Below, piece by piece: positions 8,253 through 15,885 of a DNA stretch of 28,076 nucleotides. Below the pieces are notes generated by a model. That model ran no database searches, was not told the DNA's origin, and saw nothing but the letters and a program-made list of their open reading frames with translations. The stretch is from an uncultured Oscillospiraceae bacterium (GTDB lineage Bacteria > Bacillota > Clostridia > Oscillospirales > Acutalibacteraceae), in assembly GCA_900539855.1 (NCBI GenBank), contig UQDO01000030.1, positions 1 through 28,076 of the forward strand, given 5' to 3'. The translations under genes were made by a program, and so were the position numbers. How positions within the stretch are numbered: position 1 is the first letter of the stretch; every line of letters begins with the position of its first letter.

Positions 8253-9027
8253 CTATGCTGCTTTTTGCTCTGTTTTCTTTAGCCTTTCACAAAGTGCAGT
8301 ATTCCTTTTTAACCCTTGGAGATTTCGAATTGCGTATTCAAGCGCTTCCCTATCGCCGACAAATATCAGCTTGTGCTTTGCACGGGTCATCGCCGTATAA
8401 AGCAAATTTCTGTTCAACAAAACAGAGTGATAATTGGTGATCGGTATGATAACAACAGGAAACTGATCCCCCTGCGATTTATGCACGATTATCGCAAAGC
8501 TATGCTTAAGCTGGTCAAATTCCTTTTTTCCGTATTCCACGGGAATCCCGTCATAATCTACAAGCTCTTTTCCTGTTTCTCCCGACACCATTTTTACAAC
8601 GCCCTTATCGCTGTTAAAGATATTCTTATCGTAATTGTTCGATGCCTGCATGACACGATCGTTTTTACGGAAGCGATATGCTCCGAACCGGATTATATTC
8701 TATCAGTTTATGAATTGTCTTGGCTTCCTTGCCGGTTGCCGCCTTCATGCGTTTCGCCGCCATACCGGTAGGCGCAGCAAGAGCAATCTCGACACCTGAA
8801 ATGCGGCATATTTTCGAAAGTTTTTCCATAACCCCGATAATAAACCGCACTGTTGTGGTCTTGCCGCATCCTGCGCCGCCGGTCAATATAGAAGTCTGAT
8901 TGCACAGTGCCATTTCAACCGCTTCTCGCTGTAACGGATCCAACTCCACTTCAAGCTCTTCCTGAATCTCGGCAACACATGCCTCGATTTTTTCCTTCGG
9001 TACGGCTGCATAATTATAATGTTTGCG
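8253..9027 (-). pseudogene. RecD-like ATP-dependent DNA helicase, internally deleted
   Basis: Two pieces of one RecD2-type helicase remain. The 5' piece (about 8668-9027) encodes ELDPLQREAV, then Walker A TGGAGCGKTTT and APTGMAAKRMKAATG. The 3' piece (8253 to about 8690, another frame) encodes DRVMQASNNYDKNIFNSDKG, then HSFAIIVHKSQGDQFP and LLYTAMTRAKHKLIFVG, the UvrD-type C-terminal motifs V and VI. Between them the Walker B/DEAS region and motifs III-IV (about 300 residues in the family) are missing and the frame shifts near 8675-8690. The N-terminal third is missing too: an in-frame stop lies at 9028-9030. It cannot make a working helicase. Confidence 0.88.
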
Positions 9028-9338
9028 TTATCGGAAGGAGTGAAATCAGTAGTCACAGCAGCGCCGTAAAAAGAAAAGTTTTATTTTGCTATCAAAACAG
9101 GAGATTACTATCTCCCTCTGAAAATACCGTAATCCTGCTCAGAATTCTGTGCAGAACCCTTTTTTAATGATTTGTTCGTGCTTATTTATATATAAAAAGC
9201 CTCGGATTGGACAGACCGACAGCGGCAATTATTAAGAGATAAACACAAGGCTTTTACGCTTTGAAAGCACAAGTACATGTGAAAAACAGGCATGCTCACT
9301 AGAATCGAGCCTACCGATTTCTGTTTGTACTCTGTTTG
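9028..9338. other. Non-coding, degraded spacer
   Basis: This 311-base stretch between two pseudogenes shows no convincing coding sequence, RNA gene or promoter. The only structure seen is an 8-base inverted match AAAAGCCT / AGGCTTTT about 55 bases apart (around 9196-9270), which is too weak to interpret. Confidence 0.5.
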
Positions 9339-9707
9339 TTATCTAACAGAAATCTTTTTCTTTCTGCTCATAATTGTTGTGCCGGTCACAATGCCGCCGC
9401 TGATGCACAGAACGGAGAATCACAAGGCAAGGCGGCTATTGTCGCCGGTCTGCGGAGAAGATGTGTTGCCGGGCTTGGTGGGCTGTCTGGCCGAGCCGTT
9501 TCTGAAACCAGTCGCGGGAATTTCAACGGCTGATTTCTTATAACTGCAGACGGAGCATTCCTCGTGCTTGGAGTCCTTCCCGGCTGCGGTAGCTTCCTTG
9601 TCAATGACCCACTTGAAGGTGTTCGGCTCCATATCATCTACCGTTTGATCTATTTCATGCGGACCTCTTGTATTACCAATCGGAATTTCTGCGGGCAAAA
9701 GCTGCAA
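9339..9707 (-). pseudogene. C-terminal tail of a sortase-anchored surface protein
   Basis: The minus strand encodes NTFKWVIDKEATAAGKDSKH, then EECSVCSYKKSAVEIPATG, a cysteine-containing repeat common near the C-terminus of large clostridial surface proteins. A linker and SSPQTGDNSRLAL follow. A TGA stop at 9420-9422 interrupts the frame. Reading through it gives FSVLCISGGIVTGTTIMSRK and then KKISVR and a TAA at 9339-9341, which is the membrane helix and positive tail of a sorting signal. So the signal SPQTGDN - helix - RKKK is intact except for one nonsense codon. No N-terminal part is visible, and upstream sequence to 9800 is not recognisably coding. The same SPQTGDN signal occurs in the gene at 22360-23133. 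Confidence 0.8.
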
Positions 9708-9802
9708 TAATGCTTTCGATGCCGAACCGGATCAGATAGATTGCAACCATATATCCCTTCCAAAGCTGTTTTTATTTTCAGTTTTCTTTCATCGGGTTAA
9801 AC

Positions 9803-11590
9803 TCAACCGATCGGTTCAAAATCCGCAGCTGTGTGCTTACACAGCGGACATATGAAATCCTCCGGCAGTTCTTCGCCCTCGTATACATATCCGCACACCT
9901 TGCAGACATACCCTTTTCTGCCCTCGGTTTGCGGTTTCGGCTTGACATGCTTCTGATAATAGGTATACGTCATCGTCTCCCTGTCTGAGATGACACGTGC
10001 CTCAGTGATCTCGCAGATAAACATACCGTGGGTATCAAAGTCAACATACTGCACAACCTTCAACGACATAAATGAATTTATATATTTAGGCAGAAAGACC
10101 AATCCGTTATCGCTGCGAAGAGGTTCGCAGGATGCAAATTTATCCACCGTTCTGCCGCTTTGGAAGCCGAATGTTTCAAATACCGAAAACGGTGCCTCGG
10201 TGCTCAGGCAGTTAACATTCATTATGCCCGTCTGTTTTATGATGTGATGAGAGTAGTTTTCTTTGTTGATTGTCACGGCAATACGGTTGGGCGTATTTGT
10301 GACCTGTGACACGGTGTTGACAATAAGGCCGTTGTCCTTTTTACCGTCATTAGAGGTGACAACATACAGCCCGTAGCCGAGATTGAAAAGAGCCGACAGA
10401 TCGTTTTTGTTCGCGGTTTCATCCTGCCTCGCCAGATATTCACGGCAAAGCTCCTCCGCGAGAGCGTCAAGCTGTTTGTTGCTGTCTGTATCCGGTGCGG
10501 AAAGCAGCTTCACCGTATTTGATGCAAAGGTAATGTCCGCAGAATTTTCAAGCATTCCGCGCATAACCTTGGCGGCAAGCGGTGCCCACGAGCCGTTCTC
10601 GATCAGAGCTACCGTGCGCTTCTGATAATTCCGCTCGGTCAGCGCCTCAATAAAATGACGCATCGGAGGAAATATATCGGCATTGTAGGTAGTGGTTGCA
10701 AGAACCAGTTTTCCGTAGCGGAAGGCATCGGCAACGGCGGCAGACATATCGCAGCGTGCAAGGTCATATAGCGCAATATTCGGACAGCCGTTCGCACGCA
10801 ATCCGGAGATAAGCCGTTCGACCGCTCTTTTGGTGTTTCCGTAAACTGAAGTGTATGCAACAACAATACCGTCGGCTTCAACAGCATAAGACGACCATGT
10901 GTTGTACAGATCAAGATAATAACCAAGATTCTCACTTAATACGGGACCGTGCAGAGGGCAGATAATACGTATATCAAGAGCCGCCGCCTTTTTCAAAAGC
11001 GCCTGCACCTGCCTGCCGTACTTGCCGACGATACCGATATAGTACCGCCTTGCCTCGTCCGCCCAATCTTCTTTTACATCAAGCGCACCGAACTTGCCGA
11101 ATGCGTCTGCAGAAAAAAGAATTTTTTCCGTCTCCTCATAACTTACGATGACCTCCGGCCAATGCACCATAGGGGCTGCTACAAAATGCAGGGTGTGTGC
11201 TCCAAGCGGCAGCGTGTCACCGTCGGAAACGACTGTGCAGTTTTCTGTGAAATCCTTTCCGAAAAACTGATGCATCATGGCAAATGCCTTTGATGTCGCC
11301 ACAATGGCGGTATCGGGATAATTTTTCTTAAAAACAGCTATGCTTGCCGAATGATCAGGCTCCATGTGCTGAATCACCAGATAATCAGGCTTCCTGCCTT
11401 TGAGAACCGTTTCCAAATTATCAAGCCACTCGTGCGTAAAAGCTGCATCTACGGTATCCATCACGGCAATCTTTCCGTCTGTGATAACATAGGAATTATA
11501 GGACACACCGTTCGGCACCGTATACTGACTTTCAAAAAGATCGATTCTATGATCGTTTACCCCGATATAGTGAATATCTTTGGCTATCAT
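9803..11590 (-). CDS. Flavodiiron protein fused to flavin reductase and rubredoxin
   Basis: A cytosolic flavodiiron (FprA-type) oxygen/NO reductase with its electron donors fused in one 595-residue chain. The metallo-beta-lactamase domain (about 1-235) carries the diiron ligands His75-x-Glu77-x-Asp79-His80 (HMEPDH), His143 (VHWPE), Asp162 and His214 (CPLHGP). A flavodoxin domain follows with the FMN loop YTSVYGNTKRA (about 246-256). Residues about 400-545 form a flavin reductase-like split barrel (LGYGLYVVTSNDG). The last 35 residues are a rubredoxin with two Cys pairs (CKVCGY and CPLCKH). The combination suggests NAD(P)H to O2 electron flow within one protein. The start has a strong GGAGG site. 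It is 14 bases after the rubredoxin gene. Confidence 0.93.
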   Translation of the reverse strand: MIAKDIHYIGVNDHRIDLFESQYTVPNGVSYNSYVITDGKIAVMDTVDAAFTHEWLDNLETVLKGRKPDYLVIQHMEPDHSASIAVFKKNYPDTAIVATSKAFAMMHQFFGKDFTENCTVVSDGDTLPLGAHTLHFVAAPMVHWPEVIVSYEETEKILFSADAFGKFGALDVKEDWADEARRYYIGIVGKYGRQVQALLKKAAALDIRIICPLHGPVLSENLGYYLDLYNTWSSYAVEADGIVVAYTSVYGNTKRAVERLISGLRANGCPNIALYDLARCDMSAAVADAFRYGKLVLATTTYNADIFPPMRHFIEALTERNYQKRTVALIENGSWAPLAAKVMRGMLENSADITFASNTVKLLSAPDTDSNKQLDALAEELCREYLARQDETANKNDLSALFNLGYGLYVVTSNDGKKDNGLIVNTVSQVTNTPNRIAVTINKENYSHHIIKQTGIMNVNCLSTEAPFSVFETFGFQSGRTVDKFASCEPLRSDNGLVFLPKYINSFMSLKVVQYVDFDTHGMFICEITEARVISDRETMTYTYYQKHVKPKPQTEGRKGYVCKVCGYVYEGEELPEDFICPLCKHTAADFEPIG

Positions 11591-11604
11591 ACTTGCTTCC
11601 TCCG

Positions 11605-11766
11605 TTACTCGGTTTCCATGTTAAATTCGTCTTTGCCGACTCCGCAGAGAGGACAGGCAAAATCGTCAGGGATATTCTCCCACGCTGTGCCCGGCGCTAT
11701 TCCCTCTTCGGGACAGCCAATCTCCTCGTCATACACGAAGCCGCAAATATTACAGATATACTTCAT
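11605..11766 (-). CDS. Rubredoxin
   Basis: A 53-residue small iron-sulfur electron carrier with the Fe(Cys)4 site: YICNICGFVYD (Cys5, Cys8) and DDFACPLCGVGKDEF (Cys38, Cys41), the normal length and spacing of rubredoxins. The segment between them (EEGIAPGTAWENIPDD) is the typical aromatic/acidic loop. The ATG follows GGCAGGAAA. It lies between the beta-CASP hydrolase (53 bases upstream) and the flavodiiron fusion (14 bases downstream). A free rubredoxin could serve rubrerythrin, desulfoferrodoxin and the flavodiiron protein as electron donor. It is short enough to be missed by length-filtered gene calling. Confidence 0.95.
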   Translation of the reverse strand: MKYICNICGFVYDEEIGCPEEGIAPGTAWENIPDDFACPLCGVGKDEFNMETE

Positions 11767-11819
11767 AGTTTTTCCTGCCTTTCATAGATTTATTCAAGCG
11801 GATATTTCACCGCGTGCTG

Positions 11820-13433
11820 TCATTTTTTAATTTCCTTTTCCTGCTTATCGCAAAGAGCGTTGATGCGGTTGGTAAGAACCGTTAGATCCTTGCTCTTGCA
11901 GCCCCTGCTGCGCTCTATGATACTCATAAGACGAATGCCGGCAGTATGCAGCTTGGTCCATACTGCGGAGCAGCGCCTTTCTTTTTCATAGTCGCCGCGC
12001 GGCATCTTTTTTCGGCTGCCGACGGCAAGCCGGTTTCCTGTGACCGGATCAAACGCATCTCCGCTATACGGAGCTGTCGCCTCAATTCCGAGCCGTTCGG
12101 TAACGGTCTCGGCAAAGCTGTCGCAGACGCCGTCCGAGCCGTGATTAACATAGACCCTTACCGGCCGTTTTTTTATTGCGGATATCCAATCTGCCAGCTG
12201 GAGCATGTCGGCATGTGCCGATATCCCCTCAAGGTTTTCGATATGTGCCGAAACCCTGACATCCTCTCCGAACAGATCCACATATCGCGCACCGTCCAAA
12301 AGCCGCCTGCCGAGAGTGCCCTCTACCTGATACCCCACAAAGAGGACCGTACATTCCGGTCTCCACAAATTATGCTTTAAGTGATGACGGATGCGCCCCG
12401 CCTCGCACATACCTGAGGCGGAGATGATGACCTTAGGCGTTGGATCCGCATTGATCATTTTGGAATCGTCACTTGTTACCGAAAGATGCAACCCGTCAAA
12501 CCCGACTGGATTTATTCCCCTGTCAAGCAGTTCGTTCGTTTCCTCATCAAAGTAACTGCGAAGCGTTTCTTTGTAAATGTTGGTCGCCTCGATCGCAAGC
12601 GGACTGTCAAGATATACCGGAAAATCGGTAAGAGCCAGCCGCTGCTCCCTGATGCGCCTCAGCATATACAATAGCTCCTGTGTCCTTCCGACCGCAAATG
12701 ACGGGATCACCACATTTCCGCCGCGGGTAATTGTCCGATCGATAATTTCGGCAAGCCGTTTCTCCAGGTCCTTCGGCTGCGGCGGACGCAGGCTGTCGCC
12801 GTAGGTAGATTCAATGATCAGGGTATCCGCTTCATCCGGCACATTCGGCGGGCACAGGAGCGGTCGGCTCGGCGTTCCGACATCACCCGAAAAAACGACA
12901 TGGTGAGTTTCTCCGTTTTCGGTCACCGATATCTTAATGCTTGCCGAACCCAGCAGATGTCCTGCATCATAAAAGACAGCCGATATGCCGTCAAACGGCT
13001 TAACTGACTTTTTGTAATCCGTCACCCGAAACAGCGGCATAAGCTCATACACATCGTTAATGGTATACATCGGTGTGTATTCTTCCTCGCCGGAACGCTT
13101 TGCCCGGCGGTTTTTCCAGACCGCTTCAGACTCCTGAATATGTGCCGCATCGGCAAGCATAATTGTACAAAGATCGTATGTTGCTGTCGTTGCGTATACA
13201 TTTCCGCAAAAGCCGTTTTTGATTAAAAGCGGAAGCTTTCCGGAATGATCTATATGGGCGTGTGTAAGAAAAACGCAGTCAATGGCGGCAGGCGGGACCG
13301 GAAGCCCGCTGTTCTCATATATATCCGGTCCCTGTTCCATGCCGCAGTCTATCAGTATCTTTTTCCCGCAGGCTTCAAGCAGGGTGCATGATCCGGTAAC
13401 CTCATGTGCCGCACCGAGAAATGTCAGTTTCAT
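11820..13433 (-). CDS. MBL-fold beta-CASP metallo-hydrolase (RNase-type)
   Basis: A metallo-beta-lactamase-fold hydrolase with beta-CASP and RMMBL (RNA-specificity) domains, like CPSF-73/YSH1-type exonucleases. The 537 residues show motif II THAHIDH (His58, His60, Asp62, His63), motif III GHLLGSASI, motif IV SGDVG, the beta-CASP segments VIPSFAVGRTQELLY and IISASGMCEAGR, and the late His motif in ISAHADMLQLADWI. An in-frame ATG four codons earlier (13445) was rejected because GGGGGAT sits at ideal distance from the ATG at 13431-13433. About 70 extra C-terminal residues follow the RMMBL region. It probably processes RNA; why it sits in an oxygen-defence cluster is unknown, but the co-location with rubredoxin and the flavodiiron gene suggests shared regulation. 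Confidence 0.9.
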   Translation of the reverse strand: MKLTFLGAAHEVTGSCTLLEACGKKILIDCGMEQGPDIYENSGLPVPPAAIDCVFLTHAHIDHSGKLPLLIKNGFCGNVYATTATYDLCTIMLADAAHIQESEAVWKNRRAKRSGEEEYTPMYTINDVYELMPLFRVTDYKKSVKPFDGISAVFYDAGHLLGSASIKISVTENGETHHVVFSGDVGTPSRPLLCPPNVPDEADTLIIESTYGDSLRPPQPKDLEKRLAEIIDRTITRGGNVVIPSFAVGRTQELLYMLRRIREQRLALTDFPVYLDSPLAIEATNIYKETLRSYFDEETNELLDRGINPVGFDGLHLSVTSDDSKMINADPTPKVIISASGMCEAGRIRHHLKHNLWRPECTVLFVGYQVEGTLGRRLLDGARYVDLFGEDVRVSAHIENLEGISAHADMLQLADWISAIKKRPVRVYVNHGSDGVCDSFAETVTERLGIEATAPYSGDAFDPVTGNRLAVGSRKKMPRGDYEKERRCSAVWTKLHTAGIRLMSIIERSRGCKSKDLTVLTNRINALCDKQEKEIKK

Positions 13434-13470
13434 GAAATCCCCCATTTATGGTTTGCTGTTGTCGGACTTT

Positions 13471-13590
13471 TTAACTGCATATGATCGCTTTGGTTTTGCA
13501 CCGTCTTATAATCAGATATAATGCAGCGGCTGCCGCCGCAACCGTAAGTACGGCTGAAACGGCAAGAATGATATTTTTCATGTTATTCAT
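13471..13590 (-). CDS. Small single-pass membrane protein
   Basis: A 39-residue ORF with one hydrophobic helix (IILAVSAVLTVAAAAAALYL) between a short Asn/Lys start and a basic, cysteine-containing tail (IIRRCKTK). It has an excellent ribosome binding site, GGAGGAAAAT before the ATG at 13588-13590, and fits the operon spacing (79 bases after the zinc-ribbon gene, 37 before the hydrolase). It resembles no family I can name; a membrane tether or sORF regulator are possibilities only. The length means the call depends on the strong initiation signal. Confidence 0.55.
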   Translation of the reverse strand: MNNMKNIILAVSAVLTVAAAAAALYLIIRRCKTKAIICS

Positions 13591-13669
13591 ATTTTCCTCC
13601 ATATGAAAACTGCTTTCAGCGCGAATATTGACTGTTTCTGCCGGTTGGCTTCTTTTCCGTTCTGACTGC

Positions 13670-13885
13670 CTATCCGGCACCCGGTTTTCTTGATTTCTTA
13701 AAAGAAGGAGTCTGTTGGTCGGTTTCCGGTAATTCTTTATTCGGTATCGGATCTGTTTCCGGGTCACGGATCATATCAAGATCGGAAATATCAGTTTCAG
13801 AAATACCGCTGCAAAAACCGCAGTAAACATCGCCCTCACGAATAAGTCGTCCGCAGCGCTCGCAGTGCTCGTAAGTCGTCATCAT
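13670..13885 (-). CDS. Small zinc-ribbon protein
   Basis: A 71-residue protein with two CxxC knuckles: HCERCGRL (Cys8, Cys11) and YCGFCSG (Cys22, Cys25), the zinc-ribbon pattern. The rest is an acidic, proline-rich, probably disordered tail ending in KKSRKPGAG. The start is supported by AAAGGAGG at 8 bases. A second ATG directly follows the first. It sits downstream of PerR in the oxygen-defence cluster, after a 222-base gap. Function unknown: it could bind zinc or iron, or be a small nucleic-acid or protein-binding module. Confidence 0.7.
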   Translation of the reverse strand: MMTTYEHCERCGRLIREGDVYCGFCSGISETDISDLDMIRDPETDPIPNKELPETDQQTPSFKKSRKPGAG

Positions 13886-14094
13886 GTCAGTTTCCTCCTT
13901 TAATTATCTGCAATCTCTTGCAGTCGGGAACAATAAGTATACTCACCCTTTTTAACCTGTATCGTTATTTCCGGTGCGGTCACTTAAAATGTTTTCTCTC
14001 ATCAGCCCTTATCCAAAAGCTGCCGAAATCATGTTTTTTCTCCTGTGTCGTTTTGAGCCTGCCTTAGTATCTGATGATCCGGCAACAGCAGCGC

Positions 14095-14107
14095 TTATAT
14101 TATATAA
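14095..14107 (-). promoter_or_regulatory. AT-rich palindrome and -10-like site after perR
   Basis: The 13-base palindrome TTATATTATATAA directly follows the perR stop codon. On the minus strand it contains TATAAT, so it may be the -10 of a promoter for the downstream zinc-ribbon gene, or a degenerate PerR box (family consensus is a 7-1-7 AT-rich palindrome). No good -35 is seen. The 222-base gap (13886-14107) holds no other recognisable element. Confidence 0.3.
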
Positions 14108-14599
14108 TCATTTTCCCCTGTCTTGTTTTTGTGCTTCGCCAAATGCCGGCACCGGTATTTGAGGTGTTGACTGAGCCATATAATGAACGGACACCGGCTC
14201 AGGAAGCTGACGGATCTTTACATCTTGGCATTCCGGACAAATACCCTCAAAAATCAGACGGTGCCGGATGATTTTATAACCGGATCGTTTTTCAATTTCT
14301 TCATCCAAACACGGTCTATACGGATGCTGCGCATCGATTACTTTTTTGCACTTGACGCAGAATATATGATAGTGAAAATCGGTGCGAAGGTCGTATCGGT
14401 CCGCTCCCGGCACTCGCACATGGCAGATCAGACCGTCCTCACAAAGAAGGTTCAGATTACGGTATACGGTTCCGTGGCTGATTTTAGGGTCCTGCTTATG
14501 AACTTCATTGAATATTTGATCAGCCGTTGGGTGATCTGTCCTTGCCTGTACCGCTTGTAAAACCATTTGCCGCTGTTTTGTTTCTCTACGTATAATCAT
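14108..14599 (-). CDS. perR: PerR-type peroxide-sensing Fur family repressor
   Basis: A 163-residue Fur-superfamily repressor. The winged helix spans about 5-70 (DHPTADQIFNEV and the recognition helix region SHGTVYRNLNLL). All five ligands of the PerR regulatory metal site are conserved by alignment with the B. subtilis protein: His23, Asp70 (RYDL), His76 and His78 (HYH) and Asp89 (VIDA). The structural zinc site is CVKC (81, 84) and CPEC (121, 124). The two Asp ligands favour PerR over Fur or Zur. A tail of about 35 residues, rich in Pro/Gln, extends past the usual end. It is embedded in the genes it is expected to control (rubrerythrin, desulfoferrodoxin, flavodiiron protein). Confidence 0.88.
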   Translation of the reverse strand: MIIRRETKQRQMVLQAVQARTDHPTADQIFNEVHKQDPKISHGTVYRNLNLLCEDGLICHVRVPGADRYDLRTDFHYHIFCVKCKKVIDAQHPYRPCLDEEIEKRSGYKIIRHRLIFEGICPECQDVKIRQLPEPVSVHYMAQSTPQIPVPAFGEAQKQDRGK

Positions 14600-14622
14600 C
14601 GGTTTTCATCTCCGTAATTTGC

Positions 14623-14681
14623 GCCCGCCCTGCCTGTCCGGCACAGGACGGGCCGCAACTGTTGCAGGCTGAACATCAGCC
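14623..14681 (-). other. Two hairpins in the perR leader
   Basis: Between desulfoferrodoxin and perR lie a GC-rich hairpin (GCCCG 14623-14627 with CGGGC 14649-14653, inner CCTGT/ACAGG, loop 14638-14642) and a 6-bp hairpin GGCTGA/TCAGCC (14667-14681). Neither is followed by a T tract on the minus strand, so they may damp read-through or protect the upstream mRNA rather than terminate. Confidence 0.4.
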
Positions 14682-14718
14682 GCTGCTCTCATTAGAATAA
14701 GCAATAGGGCTATACATT

Positions 14719-15108
14719 TTAAGATAAATCAGCATCTGTCACCCAAAGGCCGTGCAGATTGCAATAAGCATATACTGCTTCAACTTCGTCTCCTTTGCAA
14801 ATGGCAAAGCTGATTGACGGCTCGCCGGTCGGGCACAGTTCCTTGCGCTGATTTCCAAACTTTGTTTGAAGGGAAATCCATTCAATATGGTGATCCTCGT
14901 TCATAGGGTGAAGGATTGAACCGACATCTACATGAACTATATCGTCCTTTACAGAATACACAGGAACATGCTTTTCAATTGATGCGTCAATTGCACCCGG
15001 TATTACTTCGTGCATCAACTCACCACAACAGACAACGGGGTTTCCACTGTCATTGACGAACGCAATCATATTTCCGCAGTGATTACAGATAAAAAAACTT
15101 TGTTCCAT
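14719..15108 (-). CDS. dfx: Desulfoferrodoxin (superoxide reductase)
   Basis: A cytosolic 2Fe superoxide reductase that turns superoxide into peroxide without releasing oxygen. The 129 residues have an N-terminal desulforedoxin centre (Cys8, Cys11, Cys27, Cys28) and the C-terminal SOR centre with four His and one Cys: His47 in EKHVPV, His67 in HPM, His73 in EDHHIEW, then Cys116 and His119 in YCNLHGLW. The catalytic Lys46 is present. An upstream in-frame ATG (15126) was not used because AAAGGAG lies 8 bases before the ATG at 15106-15108. It is 33 bases downstream of rubrerythrin, which would remove the peroxide made here. Confidence 0.95.
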   Translation of the reverse strand: MEQSFFICNHCGNMIAFVNDSGNPVVCCGELMHEVIPGAIDASIEKHVPVYSVKDDIVHVDVGSILHPMNEDHHIEWISLQTKFGNQRKELCPTGEPSISFAICKGDEVEAVYAYCNLHGLWVTDADLS

Positions 15109-15141
15109 AGGTGTTTCTCCTTTCAAAGCTTTTCGCTTTAC

Positions 15142-15685
15142 TTAAAAGTTTTCTGCATGGATCTCAAAGTAACTTTGCGGATGGTTGCAGGCCGGACAGA
15201 CCTCCGGAGCCTCTGTTCCGACCGTAATGTGTCCGCAGTTTCGGCATTCCCATGTTCTGACTTCCTTTTTTGCGAAAACTTTTCGGTCTCAATATTGCGA
15301 AGTAGCGCACGGAAACGCTCCTCATGCCGCTTTTCTATCTCTGCGACAAGGCGAAACTTCTTTGCGAGCTCCGGAAAACCTTCATCCTCCGCTGTTGCTG
15401 CAAACTCTACATACATATCCGTCCACTCATAGTTTTCTCCCTCGGCGGCAGTATCAAGATTCCTTTCTGTCCCACCAAGTTCGCCGAGTTCCTTAAACCA
15501 TAGCTTGGCGTGAGCCTTCTCATTTTCCGCCGTTTTCAAAAACAGGGCGGCAATCTGTTCAAAACCCTGTTTTTTGCGACATAAGCAAAGAAACGGTACT
15601 TGTTTCTGGCCTGCGACTCCCCGGCAAATGCTTCCCAAAGGTTTTGCTCGGTCTGTGTTCCTGCATACTTGTTTTTTCCATTCAT
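15142..15685 (-). pseudogene. rbr: Rubrerythrin, interrupted by two 1-base frameshifts
   Basis: Rubrerythrin is a non-haem diiron peroxidase with a C-terminal rubredoxin domain. The ATG at 15683-15685 starts NLWEAFAGESQARNKYRFFA. The frame breaks at a run of six T (15570-15575, plus strand) where seven would restore YVAKKQGFEQI. The second frame carries ENEKAHAKLW, then EIEKRHEERFRALL, and breaks near 15279, where one missing base would restore the join from NIETEK into the KKEVRTWECRNCGH segment. The third frame holds the rubredoxin knuckles ECRNCG and VCPACN and ends at 15142-15144. Two added bases give an intact 181-residue protein with all ligands. Either a recently broken gene or two indel errors in the sequence. 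Confidence 0.88.
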
Positions 15686-15707
15686 AATTGCTGCCCTCTT
15701 TCTTGCG

Positions 15708-15730
15708 TTATTAGGATGAGTTCCTAATAA
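15708..15730 (-). promoter_or_regulatory. 23-bp palindromic operator at the rubrerythrin promoter
   Basis: TTATTAGGA (15708-15716) and TCCTAATAA (15722-15730) form a perfect 9-bp inverted repeat around TGAGT. It starts next to the -10 and covers the expected +1, as a repressor site would. A PerR-family factor encoded in the same cluster is the natural candidate, although the sequence is not the classical B. subtilis PerR box. Confidence 0.7.
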
Positions 15731-15731
15731 T

Positions 15732-15760
15732 ATTATAGGCGAAAACCGGTATAAAGTCAA
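15732..15760 (-). promoter_or_regulatory. Sigma-A promoter of the oxygen-defence cluster
   Basis: On the minus strand TTGACT (15755-15760), 17 bases and a perfect TATAAT (15732-15737), about 47 bases upstream of the rubrerythrin ATG. Confidence 0.88.
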
Positions 15761-15840
15761 TAGGCAGTAAAGCGGAAATAGGCATTTTCCCTAATTTCTT
15801 TTTGCTCTTTTTACTCTTTTATGTGCCGCAGGCACATAAG

Positions 15841-15885
15841 AAAAGCCTCCTGTCGGGCATGATATGCCGAACAGGAGGAATTTTT
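15841..15885 (-). terminator. Terminator at the end of the surface-fibre operon
   Basis: An imperfect 15-bp stem (15846-15860 with 15864-15878, two internal mismatches, 3-base loop) is flanked by AAAAG on the left and AATTTTT on the right, so it can terminate on both strands. It ends the minus-strand operon just after the last stop codon. A second, smaller hairpin (TTATGTGCC/GGCACATAA, 15819-15839) follows directly and may reinforce it. Confidence 0.75.

Noticed and set aside
9196..9270. AAAAGCCT / AGGCTTTT inverted match as IS ends
   Set aside because: Only 8 bases, no transposase between the copies and no target duplication visible.
13431..13445. Upstream ATG (MGDF) for the beta-CASP hydrolase
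   Set aside because: The GGGGGAT ribosome site lies between this ATG and the next one, so the second ATG is the better start.
13886..14094. Seven-codon leader peptide with AGGAG upstream of the zinc-ribbon gene
   Set aside because: Too short to support; no regulatory codon run or terminator structure accompanies it.
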